Positions 1-5,327 of a stretch of 5,631 nt of DNA are shown in pieces. How positions within the stretch are numbered: position 1 is the first letter of the stretch; each line of letters starts with the position of its first letter. The notes below the pieces were generated by a model. The model saw only the letters and a program-made list of their open reading frames with translations, was not told the DNA's origin and did no database searches. The DNA is from Clostridiales bacterium (GTDB lineage: Bacteria > Bacillota_A > Clostridia > Christensenellales > CAG-917). Both the position numbers and the translations under genes were made by a program. The DNA is taken from assembly GCA_031282095.1 (NCBI GenBank), contig JAITEJ010000151.1:1-5631 (forward strand). The letters are read 5' to 3'.

Positions 1-781
1 CGGTTATGTTCGCGCTCGATAAGGCGGACACGGGAAGAAAGACGTTGCCTTCGCCGTCGCGCCCGAAACGGGGCGCCGCGCTTTCCGCAAACGCGTATGC
101 GCCCGCCGCGGTTGCCGACAGGCGGAGCAGGCTTTTTTCAAAATCGGGATAGCGCGTCCGGATAAGGGGGAATACCTCATAGCGCAGGAAATTTCTCATA
201 TAGCGAACGTCGGCGTTAGTTTCGTCGTCCACGTAAGGCACGTCTTCTTTTTCGACATACTCGTCTATTTCCCTGCGCGTGACCGACAGCATGGGTCGCA
301 GGAAAATGCCGTCTCGAACGTTGCACATTCCGGCAAGCCCCTTTATTCCCGTGCCGCGCAGTATGCGCATAAATACGGTTTCCGCCTGATCGTCGGCGTT
401 GTGCGCCAAAACTACGGCGTCGCATAGTCCTTTTTCCACTAAGGCGCGGAAAATGTCATAACGTATGCGCCGGGCGCATTCCTCTACGGTTTCGCCGCTT
501 GACGCAACCTCGGACGGTACGTCTGCGTAAAAAACCTTGCATTCCACGCCGTGCCGTTCGGTATAGTTCGCCACAAACTCCGAGTCCGCGACGGACGCCG
601 CGCCGCGTATGCCGTGTTCCACATTCACCGCGAAGAAACCTTTCAGACCGCCGCATAAGTCCTTACCGCCGAAAATTTGGATAAATTTATGCAGGAGCGA
701 CATAGAATCGCGCCCTCCGCTTACGGCAAGCGCAAGCGTTTTGCCGTTTATATCGAATCCCGAAAAGTCAAGTTCAAACAC
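1..781 (-). CDS. tilS: tRNA(Ile)-lysidine synthetase TilS, N-terminal part (3' end outside window)
   Basis: TilS uses ATP and lysine to convert C34 of tRNA(Ile2) to lysidine, so that the tRNA reads AUA as isoleucine; it is a cytosolic and normally essential enzyme. Read from GTG at 781, the frame stays open to the left edge (260 codons). The N-type ATP pyrophosphatase signature SGGRDS lies at residues 21-26. A NVEHGIRG block (53-60) matches the family's HVNHGLR region. EECARRIRYDIF (about 100-111) and AHNADDQAETVFMRILRG (126-143) are hallmark TilS blocks. A YMRNFLRYEVFPLI-like segment further on is also typical. The GTG is chosen because an in-frame TAA sits 12 bases upstream (791-793), no ATG occurs before the PP-loop, and about 20 residues ahead of SGGxDS is normal. 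The C-terminal tRNA-binding domains lie outside the window. The gene diverges from the copper cluster and is functionally unrelated to it. Confidence 0.95.
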   Translation of the reverse strand, partial: MFELDFSGFDINGKTLALAVSGGRDSMSLLHKFIQIFGGKDLCGGLKGFFAVNVEHGIRGAASVADSEFVANYTERHGVECKVFYADVPSEVASSGETVEECARRIRYDIFRALVEKGLCDAVVLAHNADDQAETVFMRILRGTGIKGLAGMCNVRDGIFLRPMLSVTRREIDEYVEKEDVPYVDDETNADVRYMRNFLRYEVFPLIRTRYPDFEKSLLRLSATAAGAYAFAESAAPRFGRDGEGNVFLPVSALSSANIT

Positions 782-789
782 GATATATA

Positions 790-818
790 ATTATAACCTA
801 AATAGCGCGATAAATCAA
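790..818 (-). promoter_or_regulatory. Candidate sigma-70-type promoter of tilS
   Basis: Reading the minus strand, TTGATT (818-813) is followed by 17 bases and then a perfect TATAAT (795-790). Only eight bases separate the -10 box from the GTG at 781. Transcription should therefore start at or within a few bases of the start codon, which would give a leaderless or nearly leaderless mRNA. A weak AGG further upstream (799-797) would lie outside such a transcript. The boxes are seen directly; promoter activity is inferred. Confidence 0.6.
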
Positions 819-925
819 ATGCCGAGTGTCAAATTTAAATAATTAATATAATAATTGTTTTTCCGTTCGGCGGGAAACTTAAAATTAATTTATACACTGT
901 TTATAAGCTTAATATTTCGTGTATA

Positions 926-944
926 CGCCGTTCTGTGAACGGCG
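926..944. repeat. Perfect 8-bp hairpin with 3-base loop
   Basis: CGCCGTTC (926-933) pairs perfectly with GAACGGCG (937-944) around TGT. A second small hairpin follows at once: GCCC (947-950), loop TTTA, GGGC (955-958). No T-tract follows on either strand, so a classical intrinsic terminator is unlikely. It could be a protein-binding site or an RNA stem. The function is unknown. Confidence 0.5.
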
Positions 945-1149
945 CTGCCCTTTAGGGCGCGAAACAATTTGCTGAACGGAGCTTACCGTTGACGGGATAA
1001 TCAGAGGTTAAACGATAAGCGACAGGCTTATAACCGAATCGCGGTTTATAGAAGAAAAAAGACCGCGGAGAGAAGTTTACTTTTGATTATGTTGAATAAA
1101 AGGGTTTAAGTAGGCAAAAAGAAGATCAAAACTGATTTTTATATGCTTT

Positions 1150-1188
1150 TTAAACCGACATTATCTCATAAGAGAAATAAACGGTTAA
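1150..1188. repeat. Imperfect inverted repeat next to the candidate cop promoter
   Basis: AACCG (1153-1157) pairs with CGGTT (1182-1186). Inside this, TCTC (1164-1167) pairs with GAGA (1172-1175) around an ATAA loop, and TTA/TAA pairs partly bridge the two stems. The element ends ten bases before the candidate -35 box at 1198. That position fits an operator or activator site, but it does not match the CopY box (TACAnnTGTA) or a GC-rich CsoR operator, so any link to copper sensing is only inference. Confidence 0.35.
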
Positions 1189-1197
1189 TGATTTTAC

Positions 1198-1227
1198 TTT
1201 ACATCGCTTATAATTAGGGTGTATATT
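1198..1227 (+). promoter_or_regulatory. Candidate promoter upstream of the copper cluster
   Basis: TTTACA (1198-1203) and TATATT (1222-1227) are separated by 18 bases and match the sigma-70 consensus at five of six positions each. A second -10-like TATAAT lies at 1209-1214, but it has only a poor -35 partner. Transcription would start near 1234, leaving a leader of about 370 bases before the first well-placed ribosome site at 1594. That leader contains the decayed copA fragment. A promoter closer to 1603 was not found by eye. Confidence 0.4.
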
Positions 1228-1360
1228 AATGAGGGAAATTAACGCGCGGGATTTGGTTTGTGCCGCGCCGAGAAGCCGAATATTTTTCGCACACCTTAAG
1301 GACGGAATGAGACGGAAAACGACTGTTCAGTACCCGGCATGATCCGCATCGAACCCGTAG

Positions 1361-1588
1361 TTTTTCATCCGCATATGCATCCGTTGAACCATGCTTATAC
1401 TCCGCTTGCGTCCGATCGCGCCACGACAGCGGCGGACTGCGGGATTTATACTGTCAACGATTTCAGGCTCATTTTAAACATGAGAAGGTTGCGTCTAATC
1501 GTGTCGGCGACGGGTTGCGGGCGGGCTGACAGTGTTTCATGTGTTTGTACCGGTTGGCGCGCCGCCTTGCGTAAAAAACAATTTTTCC
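1361..1588 (+). pseudogene. Decayed internal fragment of a copA-type copper ATPase gene
   Basis: Bases 1361-1389 are identical over 29 bases to 2939-2967 inside the intact copA. The likeness then continues in degraded form. Between about 1423 and 1438 most differences from the intact gene (offset 1578) are transitions. The CopA FYTV segment (nt 3022-3033) is still read as IYTV at 1444-1455, at exactly the same offset. An LIVSATG segment sits where CopA has LIAVGTT. The match fades after about 1588. The frame is open from ATG 1339 and runs into the next gene, but the transmembrane character is gone and no phosphorylation, CPC or hinge motif is present, so it cannot be a working transporter. 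It reads as the relic of a partial duplication. The exact borders are uncertain. Confidence 0.62.
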
Positions 1589-1593
1589 ATATG

Positions 1594-1600
1594 AGAGGAG
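1594..1600 (+). promoter_or_regulatory. Ribosome binding site setting the start at 1603
   Basis: AGAGGAG lies just upstream of ATG 1603, separated from it by two bases (TT). It is the strongest Shine-Dalgarno match in this part of the window. It argues for a start at 1603 rather than the in-frame ATG at 1339, which has only the weak GGAATGAGACGG region some distance upstream and would translate the copA relic. Confidence 0.65.
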
Positions 1601-1602
1601 TT

Positions 1603-1791
1603 ATGTCGAACAGTAAGAAGAACAGGGAGCGGGCGCAAGCGAATGTCGCGCGCAGGAAAGGTATCGAAGAGCGTTTGGCGGCGCAGAAAGCGGATGAACT
1701 TGCGTTGAGGCGAAAACGCGCTTTTATGATCGGCGGTGTTGTCGTAGCTTTGGCGGTGATTACGGCGGCATCATTTATATGGGTTCCGTAG
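1603..1791 (+). CDS. Membrane-anchor half of a cupredoxin-like protein (frame broken)
   Basis: This encodes 62 residues: a strongly basic, Lys/Arg-rich cytosolic segment (residues 1-45, with KKNRERAQANVARRKG and ALRRKRA), then one hydrophobic helix (about 46-60, GGVVVALAVITAASF) ending just before TAG at 1789-1791. The layout is that of an N-in, type II membrane anchor. The cupredoxin-like domain begins in the -1 frame at once downstream (overlap 1779-1791). I infer that both were one gene of about 160 codons, in which the anchor carried the copper-binding domain outside the cell. The break could be a real mutation, a sequencing error or, less likely, recoding; I see no clear slippery heptamer. 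Alone, this product would be an anchor with no cargo. Confidence 0.6.
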   Translation: MSNSKKNRERAQANVARRKGIEERLAAQKADELALRRKRAFMIGGVVVALAVITAASFIWVP

Positions 1792-2090
1792 GCGGCGGCA
1801 CGGCTGCGACTATGTCCGACGGCGTACAACGCGTAACGACAAACTCCGGTAGCGGCGGAAGCTCGAATATTGCGGTTAAGGCGGGATCACAAGTCGTGTG
1901 GACTATTAACGCCTCGTCAAATTTAGGCTGCATGGGCGGCTTCCAAGCGAACGGCAGCCTGGGCATAAGCAAGACTGCGTTAAAAGCGGGGCAGGCTAAT
2001 ACCGTTAGGTTTACGCCGACTAAAAAGAGAACGTATATGCTGCGATGTCAATCAATGGGCATGAACTATTGTACGGTAACGGTTAATTAG
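1779..2090 (+). CDS. Cupredoxin-like copper-binding domain
   Basis: This 103-residue frame begins with a Gly/Ser/Thr-rich linker (1-13), followed by SDGVQRVTTNSGSGG and strands of the type IAVKAGSQVVWTIN (31-44). It ends in ANTVRFTPTKKRTYMLRC and a short CQSMGM stretch. The pattern of a V(K)AGxxVxWTI strand, a FTPTKxxTYxxxC strand and a Cys/Met-rich end is that of small cupredoxin-domain proteins encoded beside copper ATPases. Likely copper ligands are C51 and C90, with M93 and M95; C98 is an extra cysteine. No histidine is present, so a classical type 1 blue copper site is doubtful and Cu(I) binding is more likely. The ATG at 1779 has no good ribosome site, so it is probably the continuation of the anchor frame at 1603-1791 rather than a separate gene. 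It precedes copA and is followed by two degenerate copies of its own 3' end. Confidence 0.65.
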   Translation: MGSVGGGTAATMSDGVQRVTTNSGSGGSSNIAVKAGSQVVWTINASSNLGCMGGFQANGSLGISKTALKAGQANTVRFTPTKKRTYMLRCQSMGMNYCTVTVN

Positions 2091-2343
2091 AGGATAACGA
2101 TACGGCGTTGAAAGCGTGGCGGGTTAACACCGAAAGGTTTACGCCGTACCGAAAAGTGCAGGCGTATATTAGCGTCAATTGTCGGATATGAAGTTTATGT
2201 ACGGTAACGGTCGCTTAGAGGATAACGATACGGCGTTGCAAGCGTGACGGGTTAACTCGGAAAGTTTACGCCGTACCGAAAAGGGAACGTATATGCTGCG
2301 ATGTCAATCAATGGGCATGAACTATTCGGTAACGGTTGTTTAA
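1963..2343 (+). repeat. Three-unit 128-bp tandem repeat made from the cupredoxin gene's 3' end
   Basis: Unit 1 (about 1963-2090) is the functional 3' end of the cupredoxin gene. Unit 2 is 2091-2218 and unit 3 is 2219-2343. Units 2 and 3 open with the same 20 bases (from 2091 and 2219). The block GTTTACGCCG recurs at 2009, 2137 and 2264. Unit 3 is identical to unit 1 over 42 bases (2285-2326 against 2029-2070, offset 256, exactly two periods), whereas unit 2 is badly diverged there. Units 2 and 3 share differences not found in unit 1, such as TACCG after TTTACGCCG. Confidence 0.85.
2091..2343 (+). pseudogene. Two degenerate copies of the cupredoxin C-terminal coding segment
   Basis: The second copy (2091-2218) ends in TTAG like the parent, but it has lost most of the Cys/Met segment. 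The third copy (2219-2343) still reads TYMLRCQSMGMNYSVTVV and stop in one frame (2287-2343). It has no start codon, and an extra base relative to the parent near 2273-2283 puts its upstream half in another frame. Neither is expected to make protein alone. They lie between the parent gene and copA, so they are probably part of the operon mRNA. Whether they act only as spacer is unknown. Confidence 0.7.
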
Positions 2344-2351
2344 AAACAAAT

Positions 2352-2358
2352 AAAGGGA
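2352..2358 (+). promoter_or_regulatory. Ribosome binding site deciding the copA start
   Basis: AAAGGGA ends right beside the upstream ATG (2359) but six bases before the ATG at 2365. The spacing favours 2365, giving a protein that begins [12 protein letters not shown]. Confidence 0.6.
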
Positions 2359-2364
2359 ATGAAG

Positions 2365-4839
2365 ATGGAAAAAGCATACAAAATTATCGGCATGACTTGC
2401 GCCGCTTGCGCGGTCAGAGTGGAAAAAGCGGCGGCGGGGATAGAGGGCGTTGAGCGTGCCGCGGTTAATTTCGCCACCGAGAAGCTGACGGTGGTTTATG
2501 ATGAAAATACGGTTACCGAGGATGCGTTAAGGGATGCGGTTACGGCGGCGGGTTACGGCGTTGCGGAAGAAGCGGCGGCAGGGAACGCGGTTTTCAGTAT
2601 TATCGGCATGACGTGCGCCGCTTGCGCGGTCAGAGTGGAAAAGGCGTTGAAACAGACGGACGGAGTGTTGTCCGTTTCCGTTAATTTAGCTTCCGAAAAA
2701 GCCGCCGTAACTTACGATCCCGCAAAGACCAAGCCGCGGCTGCTTAAAAACGCCGTAGAAGCCGCGGGATACCGCGCAGAGGACGCGGAAAGCAAGAATG
2801 ACGCGGACGGATTACGCAAGCAAAAGGAAATTCGACTGCTTTGGATAAAATTCGCAGTTTCGGCGGCGTTCGCGCTGCCCTTGCTTTACTTCGCCATGGG
2901 TCCTATGGCATCGTGGTGGAACGTACCCGTGCCGGAGATTTTTCATCCGCATATGCATCCGTTGAACTACGCCGTACTGCAGTTATGCCTTACCGCGCCC
3001 GTGATAGCGGTGGGCTATAAGTTTTACACGGTCGGCTACAAGGCGATTTTGAAGCTCAGCCCGAATATGGATTCGCTTATCGCCGTAGGCACGACGGCGG
3101 CGGCGGGCTACAGCGTATATTCGTTGATACGCATAGCGCTGGGCGACGCAACCGCCGTGGAAAACCTTTATTTTGAAACGGCGGGCGTTATAATAACGTT
3201 GATATTGCTCGGGAAGTCTTTGGAAGCGGTTTCCAAGGGCAAAACAAGGGAAGCGATAAAGAAGCTTATGGATCTGGCGCCGAAAACCGCTACCGTCATA
3301 AAGGACGGGATTGAGGTTTCGGTTCCGGTGGACGAGGTGGAAATCGGAGACATAATTTTGGTGCGGCCGGGTGAGAAGCTCCCCGCGGACGGCATTGTCA
3401 CCGAAGGTTTTACTTTGGTGGACGAATCCATGTTGACCGGGGAAAGCATGCCGGCGGAGAAAAATGAGGGCGATAAGGTTTACGCCGCGAGCATTAATAA
3501 AAACGGCGTAATACGGTTTAAAGCGGCTAAGGTCGGGGATGATACCGCCCTCTCGCAGATAATCAGGCTTGTTGAGGACGCGCAGGGTTCTAAGGCCCCT
3601 ATCGCTAAAATCGCGGACGTAGTTTCCGGCTATTTCGTCCCCGTGGTTTTCGGAATCGCCGTCGTCGCCTTTGCGGCGTGGATGATCGGCGGTCGGGGGC
3701 TTGTTTTCTCGCTCACTATATTTATATCGGTGTTGGTTATCGCTTGCCCGTGCGCGTTAGGGCTTGCCACCCCTACCGCGATTATGGTAGGTACGGGGAT
3801 AGGCGCCAAAAACGGCATTCTCATAAAGGGCGGGGAGGCTTTGGAAACCACTCATAAAATATCCGTCGCCGTCTTAGACAAAACCGGCACGATAACGGAG
3901 GGAAAACCCGAAGTGACCGACATTATAGTCGCGAACGGTACGGATAAAGCCGCGCTTCTGCAAATTGCCGCTTCCGCGGAGAAAGGCTCCGAGCATCCGT
4001 TGGGAGAGGCGGTAGTGAACGCCGCCTCAAAAGAGGGCGCGGAATTTCTGAAGGTCGAGGGCTTTCGCGCCGTGACGGGTTTCGGCGTTTCCGCGACGGT
4101 GAACGGTAAAAAGGTATTGATCGGCAACAAGAAGCTTATGACCTCGGAAGGCGTAGACGTCGGAAACGCGGACGACCGATCTGATGAACTGGCGGGAGAG
4201 GGCAAGACTCCGATGTATGTGGCGGCGGACGGAAGGTTCGAGGGAATTATAGCCGTAGCCGACGTTGTTAAGCCGGGCAGCCGCGAAGCCGTGGCGGCTT
4301 TGCGGAAGATGGGCATAGAAGTCGTTATGATCACCGGCGATAACGAACGCACAGCCGAAGCGATAGCCAAGCAAGTGGGTATCACCCGCGTTTTGTCGGA
4401 GGTTTTACCGCAAGATAAGGCGAGAGAAGTCAAAAAACTACAAAGCGAGGGTAAAAAGGTGGCGATGGTCGGCGACGGCATTAACGACGCTCCGGCGCTC
4501 GCGCAATCCGATGTCGGAATAGCGATAGGCGGCGGCACCGACGTAGCTATAGAGTCGGCGGATATCGTCCTGATGCGCGGCGATTTGAACGACGTTCCGA
4601 CGGCTGTACGCTTAAGTAAAAACACCATGCGGAACATTAAGCAGAATCTGTTCTGGGCTTTCGGCTACAACGTGGCGGGTATTCCCGTGGCGGCGGGCAT
4701 ACTCTATCTTTTGGGAGGGCCGCTGCTCAATCCCGTATTCGCGGCGGCGGCGATGTCGTTCAGTTCCGTTTCCGTCCTTCTGAACGCTCTGCGCTTGCGG
4801 TTCTTCAAAAGAAACGCGGCAAAAAAACAAAAGGCGTAA
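2365..4839 (+). CDS. copA: Cu(+)-exporting P1B-type ATPase CopA
   Basis: This is an 824-residue integral membrane pump, the normal length for a two-domain CopA. It drives Cu(I) out of the cytosol by ATP hydrolysis through an aspartyl-phosphate intermediate. Two N-terminal HMA domains each carry GMTCAAC (cysteines 12/15 and 84/87). Membrane helices follow from about residue 157. The actuator TGES is at 358-361, the membrane metal site CPC at 461-463, the phosphorylated aspartate in DKTGT at 505-509, the HP pair of the nucleotide domain at 544-545 and GDGIND at 703-708. N761 with Y768-N769 and MSFSS at 797-801 in the last two helices give the Cu(I) (P1B-1) signature. A HPHMHP stretch (194-199) lies in the loop after the first membrane helix. 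All catalytic residues are intact. It is followed after 42 bases by copZ and preceded by the cupredoxin gene, so a single operon is likely. An alternative start lies two codons upstream at 2359. Confidence 0.97.
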   Translation: MEKAYKIIGMTCAACAVRVEKAAAGIEGVERAAVNFATEKLTVVYDENTVTEDALRDAVTAAGYGVAEEAAAGNAVFSIIGMTCAACAVRVEKALKQTDGVLSVSVNLASEKAAVTYDPAKTKPRLLKNAVEAAGYRAEDAESKNDADGLRKQKEIRLLWIKFAVSAAFALPLLYFAMGPMASWWNVPVPEIFHPHMHPLNYAVLQLCLTAPVIAVGYKFYTVGYKAILKLSPNMDSLIAVGTTAAAGYSVYSLIRIALGDATAVENLYFETAGVIITLILLGKSLEAVSKGKTREAIKKLMDLAPKTATVIKDGIEVSVPVDEVEIGDIILVRPGEKLPADGIVTEGFTLVDESMLTGESMPAEKNEGDKVYAASINKNGVIRFKAAKVGDDTALSQIIRLVEDAQGSKAPIAKIADVVSGYFVPVVFGIAVVAFAAWMIGGRGLVFSLTIFISVLVIACPCALGLATPTAIMVGTGIGAKNGILIKGGEALETTHKISVAVLDKTGTITEGKPEVTDIIVANGTDKAALLQIAASAEKGSEHPLGEAVVNAASKEGAEFLKVEGFRAVTGFGVSATVNGKKVLIGNKKLMTSEGVDVGNADDRSDELAGEGKTPMYVAADGRFEGIIAVADVVKPGSREAVAALRKMGIEVVMITGDNERTAEAIAKQVGITRVLSEVLPQDKAREVKKLQSEGKKVAMVGDGINDAPALAQSDVGIAIGGGTDVAIESADIVLMRGDLNDVPTAVRLSKNTMRNIKQNLFWAFGYNVAGIPVAAGILYLLGGPLLNPVFAAAAMSFSSVSVLLNALRLRFFKRNAAKKQKA

Positions 4840-4881
4840 GACGGCGAAAAATTCAACTTAAAACCGAGGAGATAAAATCAT

Positions 4882-5088
4882 ATGACAAAACTCAAGCTTA
4901 ACGTGGAAGGAATGGCGTGTTTACATTGCGAAAATACGGTGATAAAAGCCGTTTCCGCATTGGACGGCGTGAAAGCCGTTTCCGTCAGTTTAAAAAAGAA
5001 AACCGTCGAAGTTAAATACGACGACGGCAAAGTTTCAGCGGAAAATATTTCAGCGGCGATATCTGAACAAGGCTATAAAGTAATTTGA
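4882..5088 (+). CDS. copZ: Copper chaperone CopZ (single HMA domain)
   Basis: This is a 68-residue soluble protein consisting of one heavy-metal-associated domain, the usual length for CopZ. The Cu(I)-binding MxCxxC loop reads MACLHC with C13 and C16. The strands LKLNVEG at the start and KTVEVKYDDGK in the second half fit the beta-alpha-beta-beta-alpha-beta fold. The GYKVI end keeps the conserved tyrosine (Y65) found near the copper site in CopZ proteins. The histidine inside the loop (CLHC) also occurs in other chaperones of this family. Its role is to carry cytosolic Cu(I) to the HMA domains of CopA, or to a regulator. GAGGAG at 4866-4871 is the ribosome site, ten bases from the ATG. It lies 42 bases after copA in the same direction, so co-transcription is expected. 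Confidence 0.95.
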   Translation: MTKLKLNVEGMACLHCENTVIKAVSALDGVKAVSVSLKKKTVEVKYDDGKVSAENISAAISEQGYKVI

Positions 5089-5098
5089 CCGTTTGTTC

Positions 5099-5174
5099 CG
5101 TGCGTGTTAAGACAGCGAGTTTTTCCGATTAAGTGTTTTCGGCAGGACGGCGTGAAGAGCGTTTCCGTCAGTTT
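5099..5174 (+). pseudogene. Decayed partial copy of copZ
   Basis: Bases 5145-5174 match copZ 4962-4991 at 27 of 30 positions and still encode DGVKSVSVSL, against DGVKAVSVSL in CopZ. Further upstream the likeness is weaker but collinear: GCGTGTT at 5102-5108 corresponds to 4915-4921, and GCGA at 5115-5118 to the same motif in copZ, with a net loss of about four bases between the two blocks. The cysteine loop is destroyed by a frame break and stop, and the copy ends abruptly at the palindromic repeat. It probably arose by tandem duplication of the copZ 5' half. Confidence 0.6.
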
Positions 5175-5298
5175 GTCTGTTATCCCCCCTCCGCCGCTTC
5201 GCCGCGCTCGCTGTTCGGCAGAAGGGGATAGCCTTAGTCTTTGTCTGATATTCCCTTTCGCCGCGCTCGCTTCCCGGCGGAGGGGGATATCCTTAGCC
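5171..5298. repeat. Two tandem GC-rich palindromic repeat units
   Basis: Two related units sit head to tail. Both open with TTTGTCTG followed by a TAT-rich step (5172 and 5240), share the core TTCGCCGCGCTCGCT (from 5198 and 5257) and close with GGGGATA-(G/T)CCTTAG. Each folds on itself. In the first, TATCCCC...CCGCCG (5181-5196) pairs with CGGCAGAAGGGGATA (5216-5230) imperfectly. In the second, 17 pairs including three G-T wobbles join 5247-5263 to 5275-5291 around an 11-base loop. This resembles dispersed REP-type extragenic palindromes. It lies between convergent copZ and the LRR gene, where it could also stop transcription from both sides. Confidence 0.75.
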
Positions 5299-5323
5299 TT
5301 GACCGCTTTGTCCGGTCATGGCT
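5295..5323 (-). terminator. Hairpin just after the LRR gene, possible terminator
   Basis: AGCC-TTGACCG (5295-5305) pairs with CGGTCATGGCT (5313-5323) around a 7-base loop: ten pairs with one mismatch. It begins four bases after the stop codon of the minus-strand LRR gene, the expected place for a terminator. The usual T-tract is missing, so termination would be inefficient or would rely on the larger hairpins beyond it. It could equally be a diverged arm of the palindromic repeat family. Confidence 0.4.
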
Positions 5324-5327
5324 TTCC

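Larger units (their letters stand above)
819..1197. other. AT-rich intergenic stretch without a supported gene
   Basis: I see no reading frame here with a ribosome site or recognisable protein, and no tRNA- or rRNA-like fold. The stretch is richer in A and T than the flanking genes. It carries several short inverted repeats. One at 926-944 is listed separately. At 1032-1046, AACCG pairs with CGGTT across a 5-base loop, and at 1040-1067 CGCGGT pairs with ACCGCG. These last two share bases and so exclude each other. Their position ahead of the copper genes would suit regulation, but no known riboswitch was recognised. Confidence 0.5.

Noticed and set aside
609..842. A plus-strand frame of 77 codons across the tilS start
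   Set aside because: It overlaps the TilS PP-loop coding sequence on the other strand and has no domain or ribosome site.
840..1340. CopY box (TACAnnTGTA) or GC-rich CsoR operator
   Set aside because: I searched by eye and found no acceptable match; TACACTGTTT near 893 is too imperfect.
1229..1342. A 37-residue reading frame from ATG 1229, overlapping ATG 1339 by ATGA
   Set aside because: It has no ribosome site and no recognisable domain. It begins at the expected transcript start and has only marginal likeness to the CopA region before the first helix, too weak to claim.
1339..1791. One 150-residue gene starting at ATG 1339
   Set aside because: The first 88 codons are the copA relic. The strong ribosome site and the typical basic anchor sequence begin at 1603.
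1774..1791. Programmed -1 ribosomal frameshift joining the cupredoxin halves
   Set aside because: There is no X-XXY-YYZ slippery heptamer and no clear downstream stem, so a mutation or sequence error is more likely.
1963..2343. CRISPR array
   Set aside because: The repeat units are contiguous, with no unique spacers, and they derive from coding sequence.
2359..2364. copA start at ATG 2359
   Set aside because: The purine-rich ribosome site ends directly next to this ATG, which is too close; 2365 has normal spacing. The difference is only two residues.
3852..4637. A 261-residue open frame antisense to copA
   Set aside because: It is fully inside a well-conserved gene, is Ser/Thr/Pro-rich as expected for a shadow frame in this composition, and has no domain.
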